Made by a program: the position numbers and the translations under genes. From the NCBI GenBank assembly GCA_017531585.1, contig JAFXKT010000002.1, positions 444,203 to 508,202 on the forward strand: a stretch of 64,000 bases of DNA, written 5' to 3'. Shown here in pieces: positions 50,726 to 59,678 of the stretch; position 1 is the first letter of the stretch; every line of letters begins with the position of its first letter. The notes under the pieces were generated by a model. The model was not told the DNA's origin and did not search any database. It saw nothing but the letters and a program-made list of their open reading frames with translations. This DNA is from Candidatus Saccharimonadota bacterium (GTDB lineage Bacteria; Patescibacteriota; Saccharimonadia; Saccharimonadales; Saccharimonadaceae).

Positions 50726-52660
50726 ATGAACTACTATCTGATTGCGCCAGCCAAAACCTTCCATAACTCAGATAGTCTACTAACTTATGAATCCGAGCAG
50801 AAGCTCTCAATCGGACAAATCGTCACAATTCCTCTCGGAAAACAGACAGCTATTGGTATTGTGATACAAAAATGCGACAAACCAGAATTCGAAACCAAAG
50901 CCATTACAAATATTTTATACGAAGAGCCTCTACCTCTTAGGTTAACCAAGGCTCTCTCTTGGCTCTCTAACTATTATCGTGCTCCTATGTCGAGCGTAAT
51001 TCAGGCCGCCCTGCCACGCGGTATTACCAAGAAGCGCCGAGACAAAGTAGATTCCCTTCCAGAGGTCAAAAAAGCCCCAGACAACCCCCTAAACGAGGCT
51101 CAGAAACGCGCTATTGCAGAGATTGAGCAGAATAACTCTCGCACCGTACTCCTTCATGGTATTACCGGCTCAGGCAAAACCAACGTATATATTGACCTCG
51201 CTCAGAAGTATCTCGAGCGTGACCAATCCGTTACCCTACTCGTTCCAGAGATCGCTCTCACTTCACAGCTCGTTCGTAATTTTTGTGCTCATTTTAATAA
51301 CATTTATTTACTCCATTCCGAACAAAGCGAATCGCTTCGCCATCAAACCTGGGAAAGAATCCTCAAAACCAAAGAACCTAGCGTTATTATTGGGCCGCGC
51401 TCTGCGCTTTTTGCCCCAATTCACAACCTCGGCCTGATTATTATCGACGAAGCCCACGAACCAAGCTTTATGCAAGAACAGAACCCGAAATATTCCGCCT
51501 TGCGCCTTGCTCCGCAGCTCGCCAAAACCGTTCTAGGCTCTGCTACGCCACTTATTAGCGACTATTACATCGCCAAGAACCACAATGCTATTACAACCCT
51601 GGATGAATTAGCTATCAAAAGCACTAAAAAAGCAGATATTAGTATTATCGATCTCAAAGCCAGACAACATTTTACTCGTAGCCGCTTGCTTAATAACCAG
51701 CTTCTAGAGTCCATTCAAAACTCACTAGATAACCATACTCAGACAATGCTGTTCCATAACCGCCGCGGTACTGCGCCGCTCACGATTTGCGATCAGTGTG
51801 GCTGGCAAGCACTCTGCCCTAGCTGCTTCTTGCCATTAGTTTTACATGCAGACAAATACCAAATGACCTGCCATACTTGTGGCAAAAATTACCCTGTTCC
51901 AACCTCCTGCCCAGAATGCAAAAACGCCAGCATTCATCACAAAGGCTTCGGCACAAAGCTGCTTGAACAAGAAATTACTCGTCTTTTTCCAAAAGCTCGC
52001 GTCGCGCGCTTCGATGCCGACACGGAAGACAACAAGCAATTGAATAAAATTTATGACGAAGTTCATGATGGTAAATACGACATTATAATTGGTACTCAGA
52101 TGATTGCCAAAGGCTTCGATTTTCCACTTCTTACCACCTTAGGAATCGTGCAAGCCGACGCCGGTCTATCCCTACCAGATTACTCATCCGAAGAACGTAC
52201 CTTCCAACTAATTACACAGGTTATTGGTCGCGCCAAGCGCGGGCATCAGGACAGCAAGATTTTCATTCAAAGTTTTCAGCCCGAGCAACCAATAATTGAG
52301 TTCGCCGCCAAGAGCGATTACTCCGCCCTATACGATTATCTTGTTCAGAAACGTCAACAAAGCAAGCTCCCGCCCTATACATTTTTGCTCAAATTGAGTA
52401 TGACTTACAAAACCGAATCCGCAGCCGTCAGGAACATTCGCGAGCTGTACAAAAAAGTTATACAATCCGCCAATATTCTAGAGGTAGAGCAGTTCTCTGT
52501 CACTCCTCCAATGCCTGCTTTTCACGAAAGAAGCAGTACTGGCTACACCTGGCAATTACTCCTTAAAGCTAAGAAGCGTCAAGACCTTATCTCTATCTTT
52601 GATAAGCTACCAAAAAGCCCATATCTACACTACACCTTCGACCCTATATCTCTTCTCTAG
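50726..52660 (+). CDS. priA: Primosomal replication helicase PriA
   Basis: 644 residues. It restarts stalled replication forks. Walker A is LLHGITGSGKTNVY, Walker B IIIDEAHEPSF. The paired zinc sites are CDQCGW...CPSC and CHTC...CPEC. Helicase motifs V-VI read GTQMIAKGFDFP and VIGRAKRGHQDSK. ATG 50726 follows TACAAT (50714-50719) by 6 nt, so it is leaderless and shorter than the open frame. Confidence 0.95.
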   Translation: MNYYLIAPAKTFHNSDSLLTYESEQKLSIGQIVTIPLGKQTAIGIVIQKCDKPEFETKAITNILYEEPLPLRLTKALSWLSNYYRAPMSSVIQAALPRGITKKRRDKVDSLPEVKKAPDNPLNEAQKRAIAEIEQNNSRTVLLHGITGSGKTNVYIDLAQKYLERDQSVTLLVPEIALTSQLVRNFCAHFNNIYLLHSEQSESLRHQTWERILKTKEPSVIIGPRSALFAPIHNLGLIIIDEAHEPSFMQEQNPKYSALRLAPQLAKTVLGSATPLISDYYIAKNHNAITTLDELAIKSTKKADISIIDLKARQHFTRSRLLNNQLLESIQNSLDNHTQTMLFHNRRGTAPLTICDQCGWQALCPSCFLPLVLHADKYQMTCHTCGKNYPVPTSCPECKNASIHHKGFGTKLLEQEITRLFPKARVARFDADTEDNKQLNKIYDEVHDGKYDIIIGTQMIAKGFDFPLLTTLGIVQADAGLSLPDYSSEERTFQLITQVIGRAKRGHQDSKIFIQSFQPEQPIIEFAAKSDYSALYDYLVQKRQQSKLPPYTFLLKLSMTYKTESAAVRNIRELYKKVIQSANILEVEQFSVTPPMPAFHERSSTGYTWQLLLKAKKRQDLISIFDKLPKSPYLHYTFDPISLL

Positions 52661-52665
52661 AATCC

Positions 52666-52694
52666 TTGATTTTTTATAGCGTTTATGGTATAAT
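52666..52694 (+). promoter_or_regulatory. Strong promoter, near-copy of the one at 12649
   Basis: TTGATT, a 17-bp spacer with AGCGTTTATGG, then TATAAT. The ~105-nt leader has a hairpin AGCCTG/CAGGCT and, at its end, CCTATT/AATAGG with the ribosome binding site GGAGG in the loop. Confidence 0.75.
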
Positions 52695-52802
52695 ATATAT
52701 TATAAGCCTGATTCGCAGGCTAGCACATTTCAAGATTGCTAAGGATCAGAGCAAATTGATTTGTGTTTCGAAATCTCTCCCCTATTCGAAGGAGGAATAG
52801 GT

Positions 52803-53123
52803 ATGAGTAAAACAACAAAGAAGGCAACCATCATCTTCCAGGCAGCACTGGTAGCACTGCTCGCCGCTTGTGTCGGCTATGCAGCTGGTAATATCCAGGC
52901 CTGGAACTCCGTAGAAGAGCGCTACGTTCCGAAATGGAAAGCCAACGAGGCTATCGAGTATATCTCGAACGAGCGTGACCGCTACAAGGAAAAGGCCGAC
53001 TCGGCTTCCGAGGCTGCTCTTCAGCAGTATTACACCGCTCAGGAGCTCAAGGCAAGGCTGGAAGAGCTTGGCGAAGATCCCGGTTATGTACCGGTAATCC
53101 ATCTGGTGCCCTCTGGCAGCTAA
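52803..53123 (+). CDS. Hypothetical single-pass membrane protein with coiled coil
   Basis: 106 residues. A membrane segment at about 9-28 (IIFQAALVALLAACVGYAAG) precedes a charged helical region (ISNERDRYKEKADSASEAALQQYYTAQELKARLEEL). GAAGGAGG lies 8 nt upstream in a hairpin loop. It has its own promoter and terminator. It uses CCG proline and CTG leucine codons, unlike priA and def on either side. Similar in layout to the 10617 gene. Confidence 0.78.
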   Translation: MSKTTKKATIIFQAALVALLAACVGYAAGNIQAWNSVEERYVPKWKANEAIEYISNERDRYKEKADSASEAALQQYYTAQELKARLEELGEDPGYVPVIHLVPSGS

Positions 53124-53131
53124 TCCTAGCA

Positions 53132-53165
53132 AACACCCCCGCTTCACCGCGGGGGTTTCCTTTTG
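53132..53165 (+). terminator. Terminator of the 52803 gene
   Basis: ACCCCCGC pairs with GCGGGGGT, followed by TTCCTTTT. Confidence 0.85.
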
Positions 53166-53213
53166 CCTCGCTTATGCTAGCAAAAAATCACTTTTTATGG
53201 TTAAATAACAGAT

Positions 53214-53801
53214 ATGAATACAAAGAAAGCCTCAGTAATCGTCACCCCTGATCCAAGACTTCGCAAGATGTCTACCGAAGTCGAAGAGATTGACGACGAA
53301 GTAAAAGAAATCATTAGCCAAATGCTCGAGGCTTCCTTAGATTGGGAAAAAGAGCACGAATTCGAGCTTTCCGCCGCTATCGCTGCCCCTCAGCTCGGTT
53401 TTAACCGCCGCATTATTCTTGTCCGCGAAGATCTAAACGACAAGAAGAATAACAACTTCATCGCCCTTATTAACCCTGTAGTTATCAAGACTGAAGGCCG
53501 CATTCTTCGCGATTACGAAGGTTGTTTATCTGTCCCTACCCTTTATGGCAAGGTTCCACGCCCAGCCAAAGCTCGCATCAAGGCTCTTCTCGAGGACGGC
53601 AAAGAGGTTAACATCAAGACCGAAGGTTTCCTAACCCGCACCATTCTTCACGAGATCGATCATCTAAACGGCATTCTTTTCATCGACCACATCCGTGATA
53701 AGAAAGACGCTTTCTATAAGCTCGACGATAAGGGTGACCTCGTCCCTGTCGATTACGACAAATACATCAAAAACAACAAAGAGCTCTGGCCAGACGACTA
53801 A
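53214..53801 (+). CDS. def: Peptide deformylase
   Basis: 195 residues. It removes the formyl group from new proteins. Motif 2 is YEGCLSVP (Cys ligand) and motif 3 HEIDHLNG (two His and catalytic Glu). Motif 1 is SAAIAAPQLG in place of GxGLAAPQ. TATGGTTAAAT lies 6-7 nt before the ATG. It is followed by fmt; together with map it completes N-terminal processing. Confidence 0.95.
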   Translation: MNTKKASVIVTPDPRLRKMSTEVEEIDDEVKEIISQMLEASLDWEKEHEFELSAAIAAPQLGFNRRIILVREDLNDKKNNNFIALINPVVIKTEGRILRDYEGCLSVPTLYGKVPRPAKARIKALLEDGKEVNIKTEGFLTRTILHEIDHLNGILFIDHIRDKKDAFYKLDDKGDLVPVDYDKYIKNNKELWPDD

Positions 53802-53810
53802 AGCTCTCTA

Positions 53811-53837
53811 AAATCCGAAGCTACTTCGGATTTTTCT
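53811..53837 (+). terminator. Terminator between def and fmt
   Basis: AAAATCCGAAG pairs with CTTCGGATTTTT. Confidence 0.8.
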
Positions 53838-53866
53838 AGCTCAAAAGATTAAACAGGAACTTATAT

Positions 53867-54742
53867 ATGGCAAAAATCATCTATTTTGGCAATGAACAGC
53901 TCGCTCAAGGCATTAAACCAAAGACCCCAATCTTTGACGCTCTCGTTGAGGCTGGCCATGAAATCTGTGCCCTTATTCTCTCTAATGCTCATACCAGAAA
54001 ACCTTTCGAAATCGCAAAGCGCGCCGAAAAACTAGGTATTCCTATCTATTTCACCAAGAATAACGACGAAATAAACGAGATTATCGCCAAATATCAGCCA
54101 GAAATTGGCGTCCTATCCGCCTACGGCAAGATTATCAAAGATGAGACTATCGAGGCCTTTCCTTTTGGTATTATCAATATTCACCCATCTTTGCTACCAA
54201 AATATCGTGGCACAACCCCTATCGAGAGTGCTCTCTTAAACAACGACGAAGAAACTGGCGTATCTGTCATGCGCCTTGCTCACGATATGGATGCCGGCAA
54301 CATCCTTGCTCAGGAAACCGTCAAAATCACCCCAGAAACCACCAAGCAATCTCTTTACGAAGAGCTATCAACGCTTGGCGCAAAACTAATCGTCGATGTA
54401 TTGCCACGAGTCCTAGACAAAAGTATCGCTGAGACCGCACAGAATCACGCAGAAGCCACTTTTACCGCACCACTCAATAAAGCCATGAGTATTTTGGATA
54501 CGACCCACAAAAGCGCTCTCAGGCTCTCACGCGAAGTCGTTGCCTTTGCAGGTTTTCCAAAGTCCAAGACCACGCTTCTAGATACCCCTTGCACTATCCT
54601 TGAAGCCCATGTCGAAGATCAGGCCAAAACCGAACTCGATCTAAAATGCAGCGACGGTAAATATCTCGTAATAGATAAGCTTCTCCCAGAGAACTCTCGC
54701 CCAATGGACGCAAAAAGCTTCCTAAACGGCCACAAAAAATAA
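53867..54742 (+). CDS. fmt: Methionyl-tRNA formyltransferase
   Basis: 291 residues. It formylates initiator tRNA. IIYFGNEQLAQGI at the start, GVLSAYGKIIK, and the signature INIHPSLLPKYRGTTPIESALLN with DMDAGNI identify it. The C-terminal domain (~200 on) binds tRNA. AGGAAC lies upstream. Confidence 0.93.
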   Translation: MAKIIYFGNEQLAQGIKPKTPIFDALVEAGHEICALILSNAHTRKPFEIAKRAEKLGIPIYFTKNNDEINEIIAKYQPEIGVLSAYGKIIKDETIEAFPFGIINIHPSLLPKYRGTTPIESALLNNDEETGVSVMRLAHDMDAGNILAQETVKITPETTKQSLYEELSTLGAKLIVDVLPRVLDKSIAETAQNHAEATFTAPLNKAMSILDTTHKSALRLSREVVAFAGFPKSKTTLLDTPCTILEAHVEDQAKTELDLKCSDGKYLVIDKLLPENSRPMDAKSFLNGHKK

Positions 54743-54750
54743 GCACCCAA

Positions 54751-54777
54751 AAAACCTGCCAGTTGGCAGGATTTTTG
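54751..54777. terminator. Bidirectional terminator
   Basis: AACCTGCC pairs with GGCAGGATT, between convergent fmt and the 54778 gene. Confidence 0.75.
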
Positions 54778-55191
54778 TTAAGCTAGTAATGCTTCGCGCT
54801 GATTGTAGATTTCTGTCTGCAAATCTGCGATAGAAGTCTTAATAATCGTGCGGTATTGTGGGCAGTTCTTCTCTAGCCATTTAACCGTAACGAAGTTATT
54901 TAGAACTTCTGGATCATCTTCGGCTGCACCGGTGTTTGCAAGGATGCTCTGAAAATCTGCATCATCCTTGTAATCACCCATTTGCGCCAAGAGATTCTGA
55001 ATTGTATCGCTATCATTATCTGCGATGCGATCAAATTCGTTTAGCTGTTCTTCGCTAAGTTCTTTGCTCATTGCTTCGCCAATGCGCACCTCAAGCTGTT
55101 CCTGAGCATACTCCAAGAAAGGAGCTCTTTGCTCTTGCGGCATAGCAGAAAGACCCACCGTATCTAGAAAGCTTTCATCAAATTGATACAT
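54778..55191 (-). CDS. Hypothetical acidic helical protein (DUF5663-like)
   Basis: 137 residues, acidic and helical. The start (FDESFLDTVGLSAMPQEQRAPFLEYAQEQLEVRIGEAMSKELSEEQLNEF) resembles the small DUF5663-type domain common in candidate-phylum bacteria; I recall this from the family pattern only. AGGAG lies ~8 nt upstream, after a TATGCTAAAAT promoter box at about 55205-55220. Confidence 0.7.
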   Translation of the reverse strand: MYQFDESFLDTVGLSAMPQEQRAPFLEYAQEQLEVRIGEAMSKELSEEQLNEFDRIADNDSDTIQNLLAQMGDYKDDADFQSILANTGAAEDDPEVLNNFVTVKWLEKNCPQYRTIIKTSIADLQTEIYNQREALLA

Positions 55192-55258
55192 ATTTTTCTC
55201 CTATTTGCCACAATTTTAGCATAAACGTATTTTAGCCGCAAATAGCTCAGGGATAAGA

Positions 55259-57031
55259 TTAGTCGATTTTCTTTTTCTTGAATTCGCGCGTAAAGAAGGT
55301 AATCTTATCGCCGATTTCCATTTGGATCTTCTTCTCTGTCTTAAGAGAAAGACCACCGATTTCACCTTCAGCAAGCGATGGAACGTCAACTTTACCTTCC
55401 TGAACGTTCGTAACTTCGATTTCGCCAAGAAGGTCCTTCTTGCGATAAACACGACCGAGCATACCAGCAGATACGCGACCACTCTTTACCTGACCACCAG
55501 CAATAATCTCGGTCTTCTCAGTGCGGAAGACACCCTTAACTTCGAGCTCGCCAGTTTCAGTTTCAACAATCTCCGCATCGAGCATTTCTTCCATCTCGTG
55601 CTTTGCATCGTCAAGAAGCTCGTAGATAACACGGAATACGCGAACAGATACGCCGTTGCGCTCTGCCATCTTTGCGATGGCGTTTGGAACAGTAACGTTA
55701 AAACCATAAATAATAGTCTTGCCACCAGAGGCCATGTAGATATCGTTCTCGTTAATAGCGCCAACACCGGTAGATACGATGTTGAGGGTAATTTCACCCT
55801 TGGTATCGATAAGGCGTAGAGAGTCAACAACAGAGGTTACAGAACCCTGAACGTCGCCCTTTACGATAACATTGAAGGTCTTTGTATTATCTGCAGTATG
55901 CATCATACGTAGAAGATCACTACTAGTAACGTTTGCAGAAGCAGATTCGTTAGCTTCGGCCTGAGCGTTAAGTAGAGCCATCTTGCGAGCAGTCTTCTCG
56001 TCAGCAACTTCTTCGAACTTATCACCGAAGTTTGGAAGTTCCTTGAAACCAGTTACAACAACAGGAGTAGATGGGAGAGCTTTGCCCTTTGGTTTGCCCT
56101 TCCAGTCAAGCATCGTACGAACCTTAGCATAAGTCTTACCAGCAACAATAAATTCGCCAACCTTAAGTTCACCACCAGTAACTAGGAGGTTTACAACAGA
56201 ACCCTTACCAGTTTCCATATGGCTTTCAATGACAAGACCTTCGCTTGGAACATCGACGTCAGCCTTTAACTCGTCGATATCTGCGGTCAAAAGAATCATA
56301 TCAAGAAGCTGTTCTAGGTTCTCACCAGTCTTTGCCGAGATCGGAACCATAATTGTGTCGCCACCCCACTCTTCTGGATTAAGATTGAAGTCGGTAGCAA
56401 GCTGAGCCTTTGTACGGTCAACGTTTGCGCCTTCCTTATCAATCTTGTTAATAGCGACGATGATCTTTGCGTTTGCGGCTTCAGCAAACTTAATAGCTTC
56501 TGCAGTCTGTGGCTTTACACCATCATCAGCAGCAACAACAATTACAACGATATCGGTTAGCATAGCACCATGCTGACGAATTGCAGCAAAGGCTTCGTGG
56601 CCAGGAGTATCAAGGAAGGTAATCTTGCGATCCTTGTATTCCATCTGGTATGCAGAAATATGCTGAGTAATACCGCCAGCCTCGCGCTCAACAGTTTTCT
56701 TCTTTAACAAAGTGTCAAGTAAAGTTGTCTTACCATGGTCAACGTGACCCATAATAGCAACTACTGGTGGGCGAAGCTTTGCATTTGCGCTAAGCTGATG
56801 CTTTTCACTGGAAATCTTAGCCTGAGTATCTTTGCGTTCAAAGCGAACATTCTTGAAACCTAGCTCTTCGGTCATAATCTGAGCCGTTTCGGCATCTAGG
56901 CGCTGATTAATTGTTGCCATAATACCGTTCTTAAATAGCTCACCAATTAGCTGAGTTACAGAGATACCGAGGGCTTTTGCTAGCTCATCTACCGTGATAG
57001 AGCCAGAAATTTGTATTACTTTCTCTTCCAT
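55259..57031 (-). CDS. infB: Translation initiation factor IF-2, short form
   Basis: 590 residues. It brings fMet-tRNA to the ribosome. A single IF2_N module ([25 protein letters not shown]) precedes the GTPase: [11 protein letters not shown] (G1), [10 protein letters not shown] (G3), AINKID (G4). The domains II-IV run to the end. The long N-terminal extension of many bacterial IF-2 (850-900 aa) is missing. AAAGGAG upstream; a TATGGTACAAT promoter at about 57098-57108. Confidence 0.96.
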   Translation of the reverse strand: MEEKVIQISGSITVDELAKALGISVTQLIGELFKNGIMATINQRLDAETAQIMTEELGFKNVRFERKDTQAKISSEKHQLSANAKLRPPVVAIMGHVDHGKTTLLDTLLKKKTVEREAGGITQHISAYQMEYKDRKITFLDTPGHEAFAAIRQHGAMLTDIVVIVVAADDGVKPQTAEAIKFAEAANAKIIVAINKIDKEGANVDRTKAQLATDFNLNPEEWGGDTIMVPISAKTGENLEQLLDMILLTADIDELKADVDVPSEGLVIESHMETGKGSVVNLLVTGGELKVGEFIVAGKTYAKVRTMLDWKGKPKGKALPSTPVVVTGFKELPNFGDKFEEVADEKTARKMALLNAQAEANESASANVTSSDLLRMMHTADNTKTFNVIVKGDVQGSVTSVVDSLRLIDTKGEITLNIVSTGVGAINENDIYMASGGKTIIYGFNVTVPNAIAKMAERNGVSVRVFRVIYELLDDAKHEMEEMLDAEIVETETGELEVKGVFRTEKTEIIAGGQVKSGRVSAGMLGRVYRKKDLLGEIEVTNVQEGKVDVPSLAEGEIGGLSLKTEKKIQMEIGDKITFFTREFKKKKID

Positions 57032-57097
57032 TTTTCTTCTAGCTCCTTTCGCTTACAAGTTAATAAAAAATTTGGCCAATAAAAATACTTGAGATTA

Positions 57098-57108
57098 TTG
57101 TACCATAT
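57098..57108 (-). promoter_or_regulatory. Promoter of infB
   Basis: TATGGTACAAT, an extended -10 (TGGTACAAT), with a ~60-nt leader before the start codon. Confidence 0.55.
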
Positions 57109-57156
57109 ATTCGGTAAAAATGCCAATCAATGAGGCTATGGCTATTTCAAACCTAC

Positions 57157-57215
57157 GCGGGTTTGACAAGTTTGACTAGTTTGACAAGTTTGACTAGTTA
57201 GCCTGTCAAACCCGC
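57157..57215. repeat. Second 9-bp repeat array enclosed by a 12-bp perfect inverted repeat
   Basis: Four units TTGACAAGT, TTGACTAGT, TTGACAAGT, TTGACTAGT run from 57163 to 57198. GCGGGTTTGACA (57157-57168) and TGTCAAACCCGC (57204-57215) form a perfect inverted repeat around the array. It lies between the infB promoter and the next minus-strand gene's end. Confidence 0.88.
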
Positions 57216-57230
57216 ACAATATCCAATATG

Positions 57231-57770
57231 CTAACGTTCGCAAAACAAAGTTCGCGGCCACACCCTATCTTTCTGATTCTCTTCGTCTTCGCGAACAAAA
57301 CCGAAACCATTGCTTGAAAAATCAAAAATAACTCTCTTTTTGGTCATACAATAACCATTCTGTTCTTTTAAAAAATCCAATAGCATCCTATCTTCCGCAA
57401 CACGACTTTCAAAATCCTCAGCAAAACCACTCCGTCCCCGTAAACCTATCAAATCATTATTCTTCACAATCTCTCGCAGCTCCTCCAGACGATTAATAAT
57501 CCTTTTATAATCAGGAGGAACGCTTCTCTTGTAGTTTTGCATTATTAGATAGCTTGTATCTAGATCATAAATCTCGCTTTTTCGATGAATCATCCTAACA
57601 CCTTCTAGTCTCAATAAATACACTTCATCTTGTCTCCAAGTATTACCGCCCTTTTTATTCATGGTTTCCTCTATGTGTTTACAAAAATTTCGCCTTTCCG
57701 CACAAGCTAGCTCTTGCAGCGCCCTTCTCGAAAACCACAACTCATCCTTCTCAAAATCATACTTCTTCAT
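57231..57770 (-). CDS. Hypothetical protein
   Basis: 179 residues from ATG 57770 (MKKYDFEKDELWF). This start is preferred over 57806 because AATAAT ends 6 nt before it, as in other leaderless genes here. The protein is charged and mostly helical (YKRIINRLEELREIVKNNDLIGL) with a strand-rich end (KKRVIFDFSSNGFGFVREDEE). No motif is recognised. Codons are more AT-rich than the neighbours, which may point to a separate origin. Confidence 0.65.
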   Translation of the reverse strand: MKKYDFEKDELWFSRRALQELACAERRNFCKHIEETMNKKGGNTWRQDEVYLLRLEGVRMIHRKSEIYDLDTSYLIMQNYKRSVPPDYKRIINRLEELREIVKNNDLIGLRGRSGFAEDFESRVAEDRMLLDFLKEQNGYCMTKKRVIFDFSSNGFGFVREDEENQKDRVWPRTLFCER

Positions 57771-57845
57771 TCGCTCATTATTGCCACACGAGACAAAAAC
57801 CACCAACCGTAAACATTTTCTTTAAGATACGCAAAACAAACGCAC

Positions 57846-57879
57846 AAAAAGACCACCCAGTAAAACTGAGTGGTCTTTT
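57846..57879 (-). terminator. Terminator of rpsA
   Basis: AAAGACCAC-CAGT pairs with ACTG-GTGGTCTTT with T-runs at both ends. Confidence 0.8.
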
Positions 57880-57908
57880 ACAAATTTTGTCTCAGACAAT
57901 AGTGAGAC

Positions 57909-58976
57909 TTATTTCTTCTCGACGAAGCTCAAAGAGATCTTGCGACCTTCTTTGTCGATATCTAGAATCTTGAATTCCTTGCGCTCATTAAGAGTGAAAA
58001 TCTTCTCTGGATCGATATCGTTACCTTCACCAAGCTCAGAAACATGGACCAAGGCCTCAACAGCTGGCGAAATCTGTACGAATGCACCAAATGGAGTAAT
58101 ACGAGTAATCGTACCTTCAACCTTGTCACCCTTCTTAAACTTAGCGATTTCAGATAGCCATGGGTCTTCCTGAAGCTGCTTCATGGAAAGGCTCAAGCGA
58201 TCCTTGTCGATGGCAATAATCTTAGCTTCAACAGTGTCGCCAACCTTGACGTAATCTGCCGGGCTGTTAACACGTTCCCAAGAAATCTCAGAAATGTGTA
58301 CCAAACCTTCGATACCATCAACGTTTACGAATACGCCGAAGTCTACGACGCCAGTTGCAACACCCTTAACAGTGTCGCCAACCTTAAGCTCAGCGAAGCG
58401 CTCAGCTAGGCCATCTTTGATAGCTTCCTTCTCAGAGAGAATAAGCTTGTTTGTCTTGCGATCTGCATCAAGGATGCGAACGCGAATGCTCTTGCCTACC
58501 AAAGCATTGAGGCGCTGAAGGATTTCTTCCTTATCAGAACCACCAACACGTGGATAGTGCTCAGCGGAAAGCTGAGAAACTGGCAAGAAGCCACGAATAC
58601 CTTCGTATTCTACAAGGAGACCACCACGGTTTGCATCGAATGGTTCAACCTCGATAATTTCACCAGCCTCGAGCTTAGCGGAGATTTCATCCCAGCCCTT
58701 CTCTTTGACTGCCTTACGGAGAGATAGAAGAACCATACCGTCTTCCATTTCTGTGTCTACTACGCTTGCGGAGACGACATCGCCTTCCTTAAGCTGGCGA
58801 CCAAAGGCCACCTCACGGCGTGGTACATAACCAACACCACGTGCACCTAGATCGATTAGGATCTCGTGCTTCTTGACTGACATAACCGTACCTTCGATTG
58901 TGTCGCCAAGGACGATAGGCTTAATATCCTCGCTAGCAAGGAGTTCATCCATCGTAATTTTAGCTTTTCCAGCCAT
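57909..58976 (-). CDS. rpsA: 30S ribosomal protein S1, four-domain form
   Basis: 355 residues. Four S1 RNA-binding domains are visible, opening at GDTIEGTVMSVKKHEILIDLG, GEIIEVEPFDANRGGLLVEYEG, GDTVKGVATGVVDFGVFVNVDG and GDKVEGTITRITPFGAFVQISP. E. coli S1 has six. It delivers structured mRNA to the ribosome. AAGGAA lies ~12 nt upstream. Confidence 0.95.
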   Translation of the reverse strand: MAGKAKITMDELLASEDIKPIVLGDTIEGTVMSVKKHEILIDLGARGVGYVPRREVAFGRQLKEGDVVSASVVDTEMEDGMVLLSLRKAVKEKGWDEISAKLEAGEIIEVEPFDANRGGLLVEYEGIRGFLPVSQLSAEHYPRVGGSDKEEILQRLNALVGKSIRVRILDADRKTNKLILSEKEAIKDGLAERFAELKVGDTVKGVATGVVDFGVFVNVDGIEGLVHISEISWERVNSPADYVKVGDTVEAKIIAIDKDRLSLSMKQLQEDPWLSEIAKFKKGDKVEGTITRITPFGAFVQISPAVEALVHVSELGEGNDIDPEKIFTLNERKEFKILDIDKEGRKISLSFVEKK

Positions 58977-59108
58977 ATTTTGAATATTTCCTTTCGTTGG
59001 AGCTACTCATTATCTCTTCTGCTAGTAAATAGCACAAAAAATAGTGAGTAGCACCAAACTGCTCACTATTTTACCTTATTTTAAGCAATAAGTAAAGCTT
59101 ACGCTCTC

Positions 59109-59546
59109 TTACTTATCGTCCTTAACGCCGTTCTTAAACCAGTTGGCATTAAGAGCGAAGAGATAAGCACTGACTGCGATCAAGACGATAGGAAGAATTG
59201 CATCTTCTGGACCAGTCTTAGGAATCTGAGCTACCTCTGCTGGCTGGTTAGCCTGAGCCTGCTGCTCGGCAGCAGCTTTTGCTTCAGCTTCCTGACGAGC
59301 CTGCTCTTCGGCCTGTCTCTGAGCTTCAGCTTCTTCCTCGGCTTTCTTTCTTGCAGCCTCTTCCTCGGCTTTCTTCTCTGCGTCTTTATCTTGTGCGGTA
59401 GCGACCTCTGTTCTGCCGTTGTCCTGGTTTGCCTTTGGCGTCTTACCGACGGTGCCAGCAATAATGATTACTGCGAGCAAAATGACAAGACCAAGCACTG
59501 CAAGAGCGCCAATTGCCCAACGCTTATATTTAGTTCTGTTATCCAT
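59109..59546 (-). CDS. Coiled-coil surface protein with IPKTG sorting-like signal
   Basis: 145 residues. An N-terminal signal anchor (about 11-31) is followed by a Lys/Glu/Ala/Gln coiled coil (EEEAARKKAEEEAEAQRQAE) spanning about 55-95. Then comes IPKTGP, a hydrophobic segment (ILPIVLIAVSAYLFAL) and a charged tail (FKNGVKDDK). This is the layout of a sortase substrate. GGGAG lies upstream with the same TTGGGAGAAAA context as the giant adhesin gene. Confidence 0.78.
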   Translation of the reverse strand: MDNRTKYKRWAIGALAVLGLVILLAVIIIAGTVGKTPKANQDNGRTEVATAQDKDAEKKAEEEAARKKAEEEAEAQRQAEEQARQEAEAKAAAEQQAQANQPAEVAQIPKTGPEDAILPIVLIAVSAYLFALNANWFKNGVKDDK

Positions 59547-59666
59547 TATTAGTTTTCTCCCAAAAACTCCTAAAATATTCTTTTATTATAACAGATTATG
59601 CTTAAAAATGCAAATCATAAGTGTAATTCCCCTATAATTCATCTCGCGAAGACACAAACTTTTCGT

Positions 59667-59672
59667 TATACT
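59667..59672 (+). promoter_or_regulatory. Leaderless promoter of the ROK kinase gene
   Basis: TATACT ends exactly 6 nt before ATG 59679. Confidence 0.6.
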
Positions 59673-59678
59673 TTAAGT

